A model generated the notes under the pieces. That model did no database searches and was not told where the DNA came from. It was given only the letters and a program-made list of their open reading frames with translations. The position numbers were made by a program, and so were the translations under genes. Shown here one piece after another: positions 19,025 through 27,646 of a DNA stretch of 64,000 nt. The DNA comes from a virus, in the IMG/VR virus record IMGVR_UViG_3300047091_000002, positions 55,488 through 119,487 of that record; one strand, written 5' to 3'. The first letter of the stretch is position 1. Each line of letters starts with the position of its first letter.

Positions 19025-19381
19025 TTACACTTCAAAAGCTATTTGAATGTTTCCAGCCAAATTAGAAGCCCCACTTATGGAGGCTCGACTAGGGTAGTTG
19101 CCAGTTTTGATTTCTCCTACTTCTCTTGCTAATTCCGCTGAGAACATTGCAAAGGCTTCAGATGTTTCATCATCAAGACCGGGAACAAAATTAACCTGAA
19201 ACGTTTGCGCTCTTTCGTTAGAAAAGACCATTACAAATCGTATCGCGTCTTTTCCAACTGCTACAGTAAGTGTGGTATAGTCTTCATCGTGCGGATTACG
19301 AAGAGTTTGGTTTATTTGAACAGCAATAGATTCAATATTATAATCGAATCCAAGATCAGTAGTCAGATTAAAAATCGCCAA
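19025..19381 (-). CDS. Small head-region protein, 118 aa
   Basis: Beta-type N-terminus (MAIFNLTTDLGFDYNIESIA) and a helical end. It lies between a fibre-like protein and the portal. Not recognised; probably a minor virion protein. No Cys and no membrane span. Confidence 0.6.
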   Translation of the reverse strand: MAIFNLTTDLGFDYNIESIAVQINQTLRNPHDEDYTTLTVAVGKDAIRFVMVFSNERAQTFQVNFVPGLDDETSEAFAMFSAELAREVGEIKTGNYPSRASISGASNLAGNIQIAFEV

Positions 19382-19411
19382 CTATTGTCCCCCTTAGATA
19401 CTAAAAATATA

Positions 19412-20179
19412 TTACCAACTTGGAATATATCGAGTTATCCCATTATCATCCACGGGAATCCATTTTGTGGGATTTCCAGTGACCGGACCTGCTGTAAGAG
19501 TCGGTACATTGCTAGTGCTTCCAGCAGGAAAAGCATTATTAAATGCTCGCATCAAAAAATTAGGATTAAAACTATAATAATCTCTAACCATTATATCACG
19601 AAATGCACTTGCCGCATCATTTAAAATTTTTACTACCTGATCACCGCCATCAGATTTAATACAAAGTCCCGCAGCACCAAGTACAAAGGTCGATGCCCGT
19701 ATTACGCCCCAATTAGCTAAAGTACCGGAGCTATTAAAGGTATAAACTGAGAGAGTACCCTGCCCAAAATTGTCGTCTGTAAATACTATAGCGGGATTAT
19801 TCGTTTGTGATCCGTTAAATATAAACGCTCCAGAGTTTCGAGCAATTCCTAATGTTATCGCTACGCCGTTATCAGTAACCAGTGACGAGCCGCCCGAAGC
19901 GTTAATAGTTGTATCCGTAATACTTAAATTAGTTCCAAGGCTTAGATACTTATGGGCAGTTCCACTATGATCCCAAAATAGAAGTCTATCACTTCCAGGT
20001 GAAGTCAGGGCTGCAATATCTGAAAGATTTGAATTAAGTGGTTGTCGTGAACTAATAAGATTCCCAACTTCAACATAATTCGTTACCGGAGTATCTCCAG
20101 ACATATCAGCAATCGCTAGACGATCTAATAGTCCCGGAACTCCGAGTTCTAATAACTCCCAAATAGTTTTATTAGCCAT
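19412..20179 (-). CDS. Fibre-like structural protein (head or tail fibre type)
   Basis: The N-terminus (MANKTIWELLELGVPGLLDRLAIADMSGD), with the following VEVGNLI, is the kind of repeat-capping start seen in phage fibre and head-fibre proteins. The rest is low in charge, rich in Asn, Ser, Thr and Gly, and beta-like. Its place between large terminase and portal is unusual for a tail fibre, so a capsid-borne fibre or decoration protein is equally possible (255 residues). Confidence 0.6.
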   Translation of the reverse strand: MANKTIWELLELGVPGLLDRLAIADMSGDTPVTNYVEVGNLISSRQPLNSNLSDIAALTSPGSDRLLFWDHSGTAHKYLSLGTNLSITDTTINASGGSSLVTDNGVAITLGIARNSGAFIFNGSQTNNPAIVFTDDNFGQGTLSVYTFNSSGTLANWGVIRASTFVLGAAGLCIKSDGGDQVVKILNDAASAFRDIMVRDYYSFNPNFLMRAFNNAFPAGSTSNVPTLTAGPVTGNPTKWIPVDDNGITRYIPSW

Positions 20180-20214
20180 TTATCCTTTGAAATCTCGCTA
20201 ATAAAATTGTTAGA

Positions 20215-20373
20215 TTATTCAATTACTATGAAGATTCCATCTTCAGTAACAAGATTTATATCGGGAGAAACAAGTAGTCTGAATTGTTCTTCGTGCATGT
20301 AGCCACTTCCAGATGTACCGGATTTTCCTAATTGAGATCCATAGCAAGTAACTAAATACCCAAGTGATTTCAT
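20215..20373 (-). CDS. Small protein, 52 aa
   Basis: ATG at 20373 immediately follows the stop of the upstream gene (TTAAATGAAATC), so it is translationally coupled. Sequence starts MKSLGYLVTCYGSQLGKSGT. Not recognised. Confidence 0.6.
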   Translation of the reverse strand: MKSLGYLVTCYGSQLGKSGTSGSGYMHEEQFRLLVSPDINLVTEDGIFIVIE

Positions 20374-20673
20374 TTAATCCCCAAATACATATTGTGCTAT
20401 AGCTCCAGAAGTCTCCTCAATTATTTGAAGAGTTACTCCCTCAAGGTCAATTATAACTGGTTGATCCCCCACCTTAAGAACAAATCCTACAGTAGCAGAT
20501 GGAACATCATTTGATCCGAGTGTAAATCTGATATTTTGGGCTAATGCTTGTATAAGAATTTTTCCACGAGTTCCAGCAATAGAAGAAAGATCTGTAACTG
20601 TTGAAAGAGTGGTATCTGAAACATGATCTCCCTGCGGATAGAATTTGTTGACTACTGCGATTTCATCTGGCAT
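20374..20673 (-). CDS. Small beta-type protein, 99 aa, downstream of terminase
   Basis: The product (MPDEIAVVNKFYPQGDHVSD) is beta-rich and acidic. It starts 11 bases inside the end of the large terminase gene and is coupled to the next gene at its stop. Possibly a decoration or fibre-attachment protein; not recognised. Confidence 0.6.
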   Translation of the reverse strand: MPDEIAVVNKFYPQGDHVSDTTLSTVTDLSSIAGTRGKILIQALAQNIRFTLGSNDVPSATVGFVLKVGDQPVIIDLEGVTLQIIEETSGAIAQYVFGD

Positions 20674-22699
20674 TATTAGCTCCGGCTAAATTAGTTTGTT
20701 GATTTTCAGCTAACTTTCTCGCAGCTTCTTCCTTATCTAATCTTTCTTGAATTACTGCGTAATCTTTTATTGGTCTTCCCCAACCATCTAGGTTTCTCTT
20801 AGCAGTAGTTCCGAATCTTCCATTTGCATATATGGCTGTTCCTACAGGAATTCTAAATTTATCTGATATTTCTCTTAATTGAGAACTGGTGATAACGTTG
20901 CGAATATTATCTTGGGTCACGCGAATAGAAGAAGCGGATGTAGGTCTATAGGACTGCCCCATACGAGAGGCTTCTTTTGCTATCCAAGCACCAATGGCTG
21001 TATCAGGAGTTACATCAATATCGTCGTATGTAAATGTCTGCATATCCCAAATAAAAGTACAAAGCGGACATCCGCAGGTTGTTGAATCTTTAGGATTAAG
21101 TTCCACTATATGATGCCTTGGATGAGGAACCGGAACTCTCCAGCCACCTTGAGAAAATTCAATATCCAACCCAGGAAGTCCAATTTCCCTATCCATTTTA
21201 TTTATTTTTCCAGTATGGAAGGGTTGTATCACATTATGACAGGTTAATCCCATCGTTGGGAACCATTTAATAATCTCTTCTTGGAGAGTATTACTTTCAA
21301 CAAATATTAAACGAGGTCTGTATTCAAGATAGGCGGCTTCTAATTGATAACAGAAGGTAGGTTGATCCCAGTACGGTCCTTGGCTTGGGGCCATTTTTAT
21401 ATCAAGAACCTGCTTTACACCATCAGGTCGAATACCGAGAATAAAAATTACCGTACCGCGTCTTTTTGCGCTTGACATATCGCAACCAATATAAACGGGC
21501 CATGTTCTATCAAAATATGAAGGATGCGAAGAATCGCTTGCTAACTTCCAATCTTCTGAGTAAACGTATACTCTACCGGGAAGAAAATTAGGAAAGAATA
21601 AATCTCCAGATGCTTGAGGTCTTTGCCTGAATCCTTTTTGATATGCCTTCTGCCCTAATTTAGATTCGATTTTCTTTAAATAATCGGGTGATCGAAGCGC
21701 CCATCCTGGACCAGTAAATTCTATAGGATTTGCAATAGGACGATCCAAATAACTTTGAAACTTTGTAGTATCTATTCGGTTATCGAATATTTCATCTCTC
21801 CAATTCTTAAAATCCTCTGGTACAGGATGTTGATCATCTTGCATTGCCCCATAAATCGAATAATCTAGATGTGTGCGATCTTCCGAAACTGCCTGCACCA
21901 TCGTACAATAGGCATCAGGGCTTGCTATAAACCTTGTTGCATAAATATCTTGTGCGTGGTATCTCGTACCAATAGCGCAAAGAATAGAATCCATACAAAG
22001 AATTTCACCATCAATTGCTACTACTTGTTCTCCGCTTGCACGAGAAAGCCATTGAGTCGAAAACAGGCGATCTAACTCATCTCTTTTAGCTACACTGGAA
22101 CTATTAGATTCTGATGCAATATCATCAGGAATAATCACATCAGCACGAGCGCCATTTCCAGCATTAGCGGTATAACCATATGCGCTAAGGGACGAATCAA
22201 CAGAACTTACAAATCCGTCTATTCCATCAAGTGAATAGCGTTTAATATTTAAAACATGTTGATTCCAACTTCGGTCTTCATCAGCCTGAACATGAGGAAA
22301 TACTTCTTTATACTCTGGGGAAAACTTGATATAACGACCGACTTCCTCTAGCCGTTCACTTGCTGCCTTATCCGTAGCAGATACTAACATTATTCTAAGA
22401 TTAGGGTTCCTTCCAAGTAGCCATAAAGGAAGGGCAAGGGCTATCGTTACAGTTTTACAAAATGTCATCGGAGCAATAATAAGACATTCTTTATTATTTT
22501 TCCAGCAATATCGAAGGTGTTTCCACCAAGCCATTTGATGCGGAGCAACTGTAACTTTACGACCCTGCTTATCCCTAATAACATATTCAAGAAAATGCAT
22601 AAAATCCAATCTGGCTAGTTGAATTTTAGCTAATTTCTTTTTGTATTCTTGAGGAATTACAGGCTGTTTTTGTTTACGGGGTCTAATCTTGGATGGCAT
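20663..22699 (-). CDS. terL: Terminase large subunit
   Basis: The 678-residue protein has both terminase domains. The ATPase has a deviant Walker A (APMTFCKT, residues 76-83, Lys82; Cys replaces the usual Gly before Lys) and Walker B (DVIIPDD, 187-193). The RNase H-like n nuclease begins with VYIGCDMSS (Asp407), and FVESN (Glu468) supplies the next acidic strand. FRQRP near 357 is also typical. TerL packages and cuts DNA at the portal. It lies downstream of the small-subunit candidate and upstream of the portal. Confidence 0.95.
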   Translation of the reverse strand: MPSKIRPRKQKQPVIPQEYKKKLAKIQLARLDFMHFLEYVIRDKQGRKVTVAPHQMAWWKHLRYCWKNNKECLIIAPMTFCKTVTIALALPLWLLGRNPNLRIMLVSATDKAASERLEEVGRYIKFSPEYKEVFPHVQADEDRSWNQHVLNIKRYSLDGIDGFVSSVDSSLSAYGYTANAGNGARADVIIPDDIASESNSSSVAKRDELDRLFSTQWLSRASGEQVVAIDGEILCMDSILCAIGTRYHAQDIYATRFIASPDAYCTMVQAVSEDRTHLDYSIYGAMQDDQHPVPEDFKNWRDEIFDNRIDTTKFQSYLDRPIANPIEFTGPGWALRSPDYLKKIESKLGQKAYQKGFRQRPQASGDLFFPNFLPGRVYVYSEDWKLASDSSHPSYFDRTWPVYIGCDMSSAKRRGTVIFILGIRPDGVKQVLDIKMAPSQGPYWDQPTFCYQLEAAYLEYRPRLIFVESNTLQEEIIKWFPTMGLTCHNVIQPFHTGKINKMDREIGLPGLDIEFSQGGWRVPVPHPRHHIVELNPKDSTTCGCPLCTFIWDMQTFTYDDIDVTPDTAIGAWIAKEASRMGQSYRPTSASSIRVTQDNIRNVITSSQLREISDKFRIPVGTAIYANGRFGTTAKRNLDGWGRPIKDYAVIQERLDKEEAARKLAENQQTNLAGANNAR

Positions 22700-22707
22700 T
22701 AACTCTT

Positions 22708-22851
22708 TTATACAACTCTTCGCCCTTGTATTAAATCAATAATTAAAACAATTAAAGCTATTACAAGAAATAGATGAATTAATCCTCCGATACCGCCAAT
22801 TAATCCCAGTAACCATAGAATTAGTAAGATAAGAAATACGTACCAAAGCAT
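22708..22851 (-). CDS. DUF5670-like small membrane protein
   Basis: The 47-residue frame (MLWYVFLILLILWLLGLIGG) is two hydrophobic spans ending in QGRRVV. The pattern, including the LGLIGG...GGLIHL core and terminal GRR, matches the widespread lmo0937/DUF5670 family of bacterial membrane peptides. It lies nine bases before the large terminase gene. Function is unknown; carriage by a phage is unusual. Confidence 0.65.
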   Translation of the reverse strand: MLWYVFLILLILWLLGLIGGIGGLIHLFLVIALIVLIIDLIQGRRVV

Positions 22852-22860
22852 AGTATTTAT

Positions 22861-23232
22861 CTAAAAAGGTCTGCATCCTTTATCATATCCGACTAGAAAT
22901 CCACGTTTATACTCTTCACTGTTTGCATGCCTATAATCGAATACAAAGTTCGGTTCGCAGGGGAAGTTACGTCTATAATCTCGTCTACCATTATATAAAC
23001 CATCCCAATAACCACGTTGGTAATCATCGTGTATAAATTGTCTTCGATGCCAATAAGGATAGCGTCGATCAAGTCGAGGTAATATATAAAGTCTAAACTT
23101 TAAACGATTTTGATTTCCTCGTCGCTGCTCATACCTATGACGTGGTTGCTCACTTCTATGTTGAGGAAAAGCTGTTACGGATAAAAGCAGTATCGCAAGT
23201 AAACTCGCTATAACTGATTTAATCTTTCTCAT
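22861..23232 (-). CDS. Secreted basic protein with signal peptide
   Basis: Start chosen at ATG 23232, after GGAG. Residues 1-26 (MRKIKSVIASLLAILLLSVT) are a signal peptide with cleavage likely at TAF. The mature protein is very rich in Arg, Tyr, His and Asn, with repeated RRY-type motifs, and contains a YWDGLYNGRRDYRR segment like small surface or periplasmic proteins. Two Cys may form a disulfide. Function is unknown. Confidence 0.65.
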   Translation of the reverse strand: MRKIKSVIASLLAILLLSVTAFPQHRSEQPRHRYEQRRGNQNRLKFRLYILPRLDRRYPYWHRRQFIHDDYQRGYWDGLYNGRRDYRRNFPCEPNFVFDYRHANSEEYKRGFLVGYDKGCRPF

Positions 23233-23256
23233 TTTCATCTCCAACTAAAAGAAAAT

Positions 23257-23283
23257 GAGCCGACCAACTAAGATCGGCTCTAA
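23257..23283 (-). terminator. Intrinsic terminator upstream of secreted protein gene
   Basis: GAGCCGA pairs with TCGGCTC, followed leftward by ATTTTCTTTT. It ends the small-gene unit at 23299-25502 and separates it from the terminase unit. Confidence 0.65.
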
Positions 23284-23298
23284 TACAGTAAAATCAAC

Positions 23299-23508
23299 CT
23301 ACCCCTCTGCTGGGGTATTACTTACTATCGCCTCTCCCAGCCGTATTGCTTGCGCTCGCATCCCATCTACGATAGCCTGAACTCGAACAGGATCTTCCTT
23401 CTCGGCTTCCACGCGATCTGCAAAACCGTTAATCAAGGCAACCGCAGAATCCACTACGGTAGTAATATTAGCAACCTCCGCCTCAAGCGGACTAAGATCT
23501 GTAGGCAT
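23299..23508 (-). CDS. Small helical phage protein, 69 aa (paralogue of next)
   Basis: MPTDLSPLEAEVANITTVVD is followed by helical sequence ending NTPAEG. It shares EDP-VQ, R-QA-L and V--NTP spacing with the 116-residue neighbour, and both resemble the common phage family of small helical proteins with AVTLINGF-type cores. Function unknown. Confidence 0.6.
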   Translation of the reverse strand: MPTDLSPLEAEVANITTVVDSAVALINGFADRVEAEKEDPVRVQAIVDGMRAQAIRLGEAIVSNTPAEG

Positions 23509-23551
23509 TTTTAAAAGCTCCTTTCGTTAATTAACACTAACAGAAGGTTAC

Positions 23552-23902
23552 TCAACTATTTGGGATATTCTCTTGAACGGCACTACTAAGTGCCTCAGTC
23601 TGTTCTCTAAGTTTATTGGCTAATACCTGGACTTTGGGATCTTCATTAGTTTCTAATTCATCCGCAATGCCCTGAACAAGAGTTTTAATAGATTCGTCAA
23701 GCGCGGTTCCCGCCGCTATCTTTTCCGTAAGAGCAACTAGATCTGCCGATTGTTCTTTCTCTGTTTTGAAAATAATTCTCAAAAGTCGAGAAGTGTGATC
23801 CCGAACTTCTTCTATCTGGCTAGATAGATTTTGAAGATCGAAAAAGAATGATAAAACGTTCGGATCTCTCGATTCGATTGTAATCTTTGTAGATTCGCTC
23901 AT
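23552..23902 (-). CDS. Coiled-coil phage protein, 116 aa
   Basis: The acidic, heptad-rich protein ends LREQTEALSSAVQENIPNS, closely like the end of the 69-residue neighbour. The pair probably arose by duplication. Its start codon follows directly after the stop of the membrane-protein gene. Confidence 0.6.
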   Translation of the reverse strand: MSESTKITIESRDPNVLSFFFDLQNLSSQIEEVRDHTSRLLRIIFKTEKEQSADLVALTEKIAAGTALDESIKTLVQGIADELETNEDPKVQVLANKLREQTEALSSAVQENIPNS

Positions 23903-23903
23903 A

Positions 23904-24062
23904 CTAAAAACCTGTTAGTTTAGTGGCATTAGCGAATGCGAAAGCCATCATTCCCGCGATAGCGCACCATTTTCCAAGTTCGGCTATTTTTCGGTTAGTA
24001 ACATCTAAGTAAAATATAGTACCAACTATAAACATCAATATTGGCACAAGAGCTGTTAACAT
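23904..24062 (-). CDS. Small membrane protein, two spans
   Basis: From ATG 24062 the 52 residues form two hydrophobic spans (MLTALVPILMFIVGTIFYL, then WCAIAGMMAFAFA). An earlier ATG at 24098 adds 12 residues but lacks a Shine-Dalgarno. Possible holin or envelope protein; not recognised. Confidence 0.6.
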   Translation of the reverse strand: MLTALVPILMFIVGTIFYLDVTNRKIAELGKWCAIAGMMAFAFANATKLTGF

Positions 24063-24190
24063 TTTAATATCTTCTATACTTATTATAGCAAATATCATGC
24101 CAAACTATAAAATCTCAAAAAAGGGTGGAACCGACTCCAGACACGGCAGGGTTTATGAGACCTAACTGTGGACTTCCTCTTTCCGCGAAT

Positions 24191-24352
24191 TTATTCGGTT
24201 CGAGATTCTACGAAATCGTACATGTGTTGAAACATGTCATTAGCAATAGTCACCAGTTCATTTCCTAGTGTTGAATTTGTTTCTAGTTCGATAGAAACCT
24301 TTTCAGATGCGATTCCAATCTGTGTCTCTAAACCAGTTTTAATTTTTACCAT
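24191..24352 (-). CDS. Small protein, 53 aa
   Basis: MVKIKTGLETQIGIASEKVS, acidic, ending FVESRTE. Too short for the usual gene finders, but the codons look coding and it lies in line with its neighbours. Not recognised. Confidence 0.55.
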   Translation of the reverse strand: MVKIKTGLETQIGIASEKVSIELETNSTLGNELVTIANDMFQHMYDFVESRTE

Positions 24353-24362
24353 ATTTAACTCA

Positions 24363-24536
24363 CTAAGTGTTAAAAGATTTTACAATAAAGATAGGCAAGT
24401 TAGGGGCACATTCTTGAAACCAAGGTACGTAATCATAAGCGTACCTATGACCGCAATTGATATTTATTTTTGATGGTACGACTATATTAGGCACGGATTC
24501 ATACGCAGTCCGTAGAAACTTTACAAGTTCATACAC
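24363..24536 (-). CDS. Small protein, 57 aa, GTG start likely
   Basis: The frame (MYELVKFLRTAYESVPNIVV) is preceded by AAGG nine bases before GTG at 24536. The frame is open for another 17 coding-like codons upstream to the terminase-small-like stop, so a non-canonical earlier start is possible. Cys28 and His30 are present but no full zinc motif. Not recognised. Confidence 0.5.
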   Translation of the reverse strand: MYELVKFLRTAYESVPNIVVPSKININCGHRYAYDYVPWFQECAPNLPIFIVKSFNT

Positions 24537-24589
24537 CTTTAGATGCCTTAGAGACTCTGAAAAAATATCAACATTCCAAACTATCGTAT

Positions 24590-25237
24590 TTAACTCGCTA
24601 AATCTGCCTCTAACTGCTCTTTCGATTTCGATTCATATCCTTCAAACGGATTGACTTGTTTCGGCTCACTCTTTTTATTTGAACCTGTCAAGGTAATTAA
24701 CTGCAAATTAAAATTCCGCATTTCCATTGAGATTCTAGTGATTGAGTTTATATGGCCCTGTCTGGCGTGAACTAATTTAAGGTAAAAATCTCTATCTGTT
24801 TCTGCGAACTTCTCTCCCGACGGTATAGTACCTGGATGCAATTCAGGATTAAACTCTACGGATTTTCCACCTGATAGTAAGTAGTTAATACCTCTATCCA
24901 ACTCTGCTATCTTACTATTAATTTCGTGTAACTTAACTATTAAAGAGCCTATCATCCGGCGGGTAGATTCTATTAACTTTAGTTTCTCAAGTTCGGGATC
25001 TCGAATTTCGAGTTCCCGCTTCATCAACTCTACCGCAGCCATTACAGCATCTTCTTTTACATTTCGTTCTTTACGAAATCTAATGGCTACTGCGGTTTCA
25101 CTTTCACCGCTTATAACAGAGTCCCAAATCTCACAAGCCTCGGATTGGCTTACATATTCACGAGGTCTTCCAGTTCTGGTTTTTTCTTCTGGAATTAATT
25201 CTTTAATTTGTTCAAAAAGTTCTTCTGCTGGTTGCAT
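24590..25237 (-). CDS. Terminase small subunit candidate
   Basis: The 215-residue protein begins with a possible HTH region (RTGRPREYVSQSEACEIWDS ... AVAIRFRKERNV), followed by a long coiled coil (about 80-150) and an acidic tail. This order, DNA-binding head, oligomerising helices, tail, is that of small terminases, which select the genome for packaging. It lies upstream of large terminase in the same direction, although with several small genes between. No Shine-Dalgarno is visible. A general DNA-binding protein remains possible. Confidence 0.5.
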   Translation of the reverse strand: MQPAEELFEQIKELIPEEKTRTGRPREYVSQSEACEIWDSVISGESETAVAIRFRKERNVKEDAVMAAVELMKRELEIRDPELEKLKLIESTRRMIGSLIVKLHEINSKIAELDRGINYLLSGGKSVEFNPELHPGTIPSGEKFAETDRDFYLKLVHARQGHINSITRISMEMRNFNLQLITLTGSNKKSEPKQVNPFEGYESKSKEQLEADLAS

Positions 25238-25271
25238 ATTCTAGGAGGTGGTAGGTCAACACTATGCAAGT

Positions 25272-25334
25272 CTAAGCTCGCTTATCCGTTTTAATTACGG
25301 GGCGCAATGCGCTATTAGAGTGTCTAGCACCCAT
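25272..25334 (-). CDS. Possible 20-aa peptide
   Basis: ATG 25334 follows a very strong Shine-Dalgarno (AGGGGGTGAAG) that includes the stop of the upstream gene. The frame MGARHSNSALRPVIKTDKRA then stops. It may be a leader peptide for the next gene or chance. Confidence 0.3.
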   Translation of the reverse strand: MGARHSNSALRPVIKTDKRA

Positions 25335-25343
25335 CTTCACCCC

Positions 25344-25502
25344 CTAGAAACTTTTTATACTCTGTCGAACTAGAGATTCTTTAAACTGCCTAAGAAGTTC
25401 AGGCTTATTCTTAGCCTTGGCTTCCTTCTCTACTTTTTCCTGAATCTCTTTTGTCAGTAAGTCTTTAGCCAACTGCTGAATACTGGGAACCATCGAATTC
25501 AT
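25344..25502 (-). CDS. Small helical protein, 52 aa
   Basis: MNSMVPSIQQLAKDLLTKEI continues as a Lys- and Glu-rich helix to KSF. GAGG lies 12 bases before the ATG. Not recognised. Confidence 0.55.
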   Translation of the reverse strand: MNSMVPSIQQLAKDLLTKEIQEKVEKEAKAKNKPELLRQFKESLVRQSIKSF

Positions 25503-25626
25503 TTTTATTTTATCCTCTACTATTAATATATTATTTAATGAATTAGTTACTATAATTTTTGTAACTTATTGAAAACAAAATAGATAGTATATGGACTTTT
25601 TCCGTGCATACCGGCTCCATAATTCG

Positions 25627-26277
25627 CTATATTCTACTATCTATTGCACTTATTGACACGGAATTCTGCTCCACTTGATTTCGATAATCATCATAAGAAA
25701 AATTTCCACGATTTAAAGCCTTACGATTCTCTCTTAACCACTTGTTTACTTCAGGATCATTACCATAACGATCCTTTAAATCTCTGTAATTGCTCTTTCT
25801 AGGACGACCTGCTTTGGATTTAAGTGCATCTAGTTTCTTTCTCTTTATATCAGGAATAGAAAAATCCGATACATAGTGAATTATTGCATCTTCAATATCC
25901 CCGGTTTTCTTACGGGCTAAATCACAATCAATCTTAAAACATAAAGCCCAGGGATAACTCATTCCTGAGTAAGATAGAGATGATTGAGGGGCATAAAGAG
26001 ATCCCGCTGTAGTATATTGAAACTTTAATGGTTTTTGCCCATCACCATCTTTAATCATTATCGGCTTAACGCTCACCGCATTACGATAATTCTTCTTTTT
26101 TAATCCAACGTGATTTTCATCATCGTGGACTACGGAAACATCATAATTCCCGTGACGCAAATAAACACGCACCATCGTCTTATAATGAGTTCGCACAGGA
26201 GCCGCAAGTTTATTATATATTTGTTTTAGTTGCTCAATGGAATTATAATCCGGTAATTTATCTTCTTTATGTACCAT
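25627..26277 (-). CDS. Basic protein with AT-hook-like motif, 216 aa
   Basis: The N-terminal 120 residues are mixed, then KAGRPRKSN (about 155-163) resembles an AT-hook, which binds the DNA minor groove. The C-terminus is polar and charged. Probably a DNA-binding phage protein; no family recognised. It stands alone between the exported protein and the small-gene run. Confidence 0.55.
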   Translation of the reverse strand: MVHKEDKLPDYNSIEQLKQIYNKLAAPVRTHYKTMVRVYLRHGNYDVSVVHDDENHVGLKKKNYRNAVSVKPIMIKDGDGQKPLKFQYTTAGSLYAPQSSLSYSGMSYPWALCFKIDCDLARKKTGDIEDAIIHYVSDFSIPDIKRKKLDALKSKAGRPRKSNYRDLKDRYGNDPEVNKWLRENRKALNRGNFSYDDYRNQVEQNSVSISAIDSRI

Positions 26278-26317
26278 AATTAAAGTAGGGGAGGATTTCT
26301 CCTCCCGTGAAGTACCA

Positions 26318-26743
26318 TTAAAGAATTTTTATCATCGCTGATTCTGCAATGACTCGTCTAGTATCTAAATCAAAGCTGACAAAGGAGGCTGTGGCAACAA
26401 AGTTTCCAGTAACCCCGGAAGGAATAACATAATGAAATGTGTCCTGATCGGCAGATTCCCCCGCAAGGGTTTTCTGACCAGAAAATATCTCATCTATAGT
26501 TCCATCAGGTCTTGTCATAGTAACCGTTAACAAGAAATCACCCGATCCCATATGACAATTCTGGTACTTCACATCCATAATTATTTCAACAGGATTTAAC
26601 GGATCATCTACAAAAATATCCGGTATCTGAGCAGGCAGACAATCCATGCAAACAGGCGCAGCATGGATTGCCGTAGCAAACTGGACAGCAAATCCAAAAA
26701 CAAACAAACTGACGAGTATTAGTGTGGCTAGAACTTTCTTCAT
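26318..26743 (-). CDS. Exported Ig-like domain protein, 141 aa
   Basis: Residues 1-29 are a signal peptide (MKKVLATLILVSLFVFGFAV, cleavage likely after IHA). The mature 110 residues are beta-type with three Cys near the start (CMDC and NCH) and TVTMTRPDGTIDEIF, like a single Ig-fold domain. A good Shine-Dalgarno (AAGGAGAATA) precedes it. Periplasmic or surface role inferred. Confidence 0.65.
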   Translation of the reverse strand: MKKVLATLILVSLFVFGFAVQFATAIHAAPVCMDCLPAQIPDIFVDDPLNPVEIIMDVKYQNCHMGSGDFLLTVTMTRPDGTIDEIFSGQKTLAGESADQDTFHYVIPSGVTGNFVATASFVSFDLDTRRVIAESAMIKIL

Positions 26744-26761
26744 TATTCTCCTTGTATTTTT

Positions 26762-26905
26762 TTAAAGTTGTACCGCATTCACGGCATCTCCAGTCACAAG
26801 TACCAGCTTTCGTCCAACAATCACTATACGATTAGGTAGCCGGATCATGGTCGTTTTAAACCGACTTGATACCGATGGATTTTCTAGTAACGAATTACTT
26901 TCCAT
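26762..26905 (-). CDS. Leaderless 47-aa peptide
   Basis: ATG 26905 lies about three bases after the predicted start of transcription from promoter 26915-26943. The product (MESNSLLENPSVSSRFKTTM) is basic and ends in hydrophobic beta-type sequence. It precedes the exported Ig-like protein in the same transcript and may be a leader peptide or an independent protein. Confidence 0.5.
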   Translation of the reverse strand: MESNSLLENPSVSSRFKTTMIRLPNRIVIVGRKLVLVTGDAVNAVQL

Positions 26906-26914
26906 ACATTAGAT

Positions 26915-26943
26915 AGTGTAACATATATTTCATTATTTGTCAA
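26915..26943 (-). promoter_or_regulatory. Sigma70-type promoter, leftward
   Basis: On the minus strand TTGACA (26943-26938) and TACACT (26920-26915) have a 17-base spacer and carry the extended TTGACAAAT. Transcription would start near 26908 and cover the 47-residue peptide and exported protein. Confidence 0.7.
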
Positions 26944-26966
26944 GCTTTATTCTTAACTATATGAAT

Positions 26967-27314
26967 CTATTGATCATAAGCGTCTTGAATTGCCTCATCT
27001 AGTCTACGCAATAAAGCTTCTGCATCACACTGTTCCCAAATAGCAAATAATTGATCGTTATCGAACATACCGTCTCTATAGGTGTCGTCAAAATCCATAA
27101 GTAGACCTGTGCCATAACTTCTAGCATCAAATAACTTATCGGAGAATTCTATAGTATCATTACAAGCAATTGCACTATTTATTTTTTGATACCGGAAATC
27201 ATTCTCATAAGATTCATCCTTAATACATAAATCTCCAAATATACAAGGTTCATATTTAGAGAATAATGTGCCTTTTGGCAAACTTAGAAAAGTCTCACGA
27301 TTAACTATTTTCAT
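26967..27314 (-). CDS. Hypothetical protein, 115 aa
   Basis: Acidic protein (MKIVNRETFLSLPKGTLFSK), start overlapping the stop of the preceding gene. Contains a central LLMDFDDTYRDG segment. Similar small proteins occur in large phages but no function is known to me. Confidence 0.6.
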   Translation of the reverse strand: MKIVNRETFLSLPKGTLFSKYEPCIFGDLCIKDESYENDFRYQKINSAIACNDTIEFSDKLFDARSYGTGLLMDFDDTYRDGMFDNDQLFAIWEQCDAEALLRRLDEAIQDAYDQ

Positions 27315-27495
27315 ATTTCTCTGTAACTAAAGTAGTTTCTTTTCTATTCATATACTCTAATTGATATTTTAACCACTCGTTTATTTTATAATCCCTTAAC
27401 GACTGCAAATCACAGCAGGAATTAAATAATAGACTTAATCTGCAAAGATCCTTGTAGGTAAGATCTATTTTTTCTAAATTCATATTATATTCCAT
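27301..27495 (-). CDS. Hypothetical protein, 64 aa
   Basis: ATG 27495 (MEYNMNLEKIDLTYKDLCRL) or ATG 27483, which has GGA eight bases upstream. It overlaps the end of the interrupted frame before it and the start of the gene after it, so it is part of a coupled chain. Not recognised. Confidence 0.55.
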   Translation of the reverse strand: MEYNMNLEKIDLTYKDLCRLSLLFNSCCDLQSLRDYKINEWLKYQLEYMNRKETTLVTEKYENS

Positions 27496-27646
27496 ATATT
27501 CGCTTATCCCAATAAGACTTTTCAATCTCAGTTAAATCTTCATAAACTTTAAAGCCTTCCCCGGTCCAATATTTCCAAATCGGCGGACCTCATTTAATAG
27601 GATTAGACTTAGGTAATTCAATAGTTTCTAAATCAGAATTACTCAT
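27485..27646 (-). pseudogene. Small gene interrupted by one TGA
   Basis: ATG 27646 overlaps the stop of the gene before (ATGA). After 18 codons a TGA (27592-27590) interrupts an otherwise open frame of 53 codons whose second half (GPPIWKYWTGEGFKVYEDL) looks like protein. The frame ends exactly where the next gene starts. A TGG to TGA change of one Trp codon is the simplest explanation. TGA is used as a normal stop elsewhere in the window. Confidence 0.55.
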
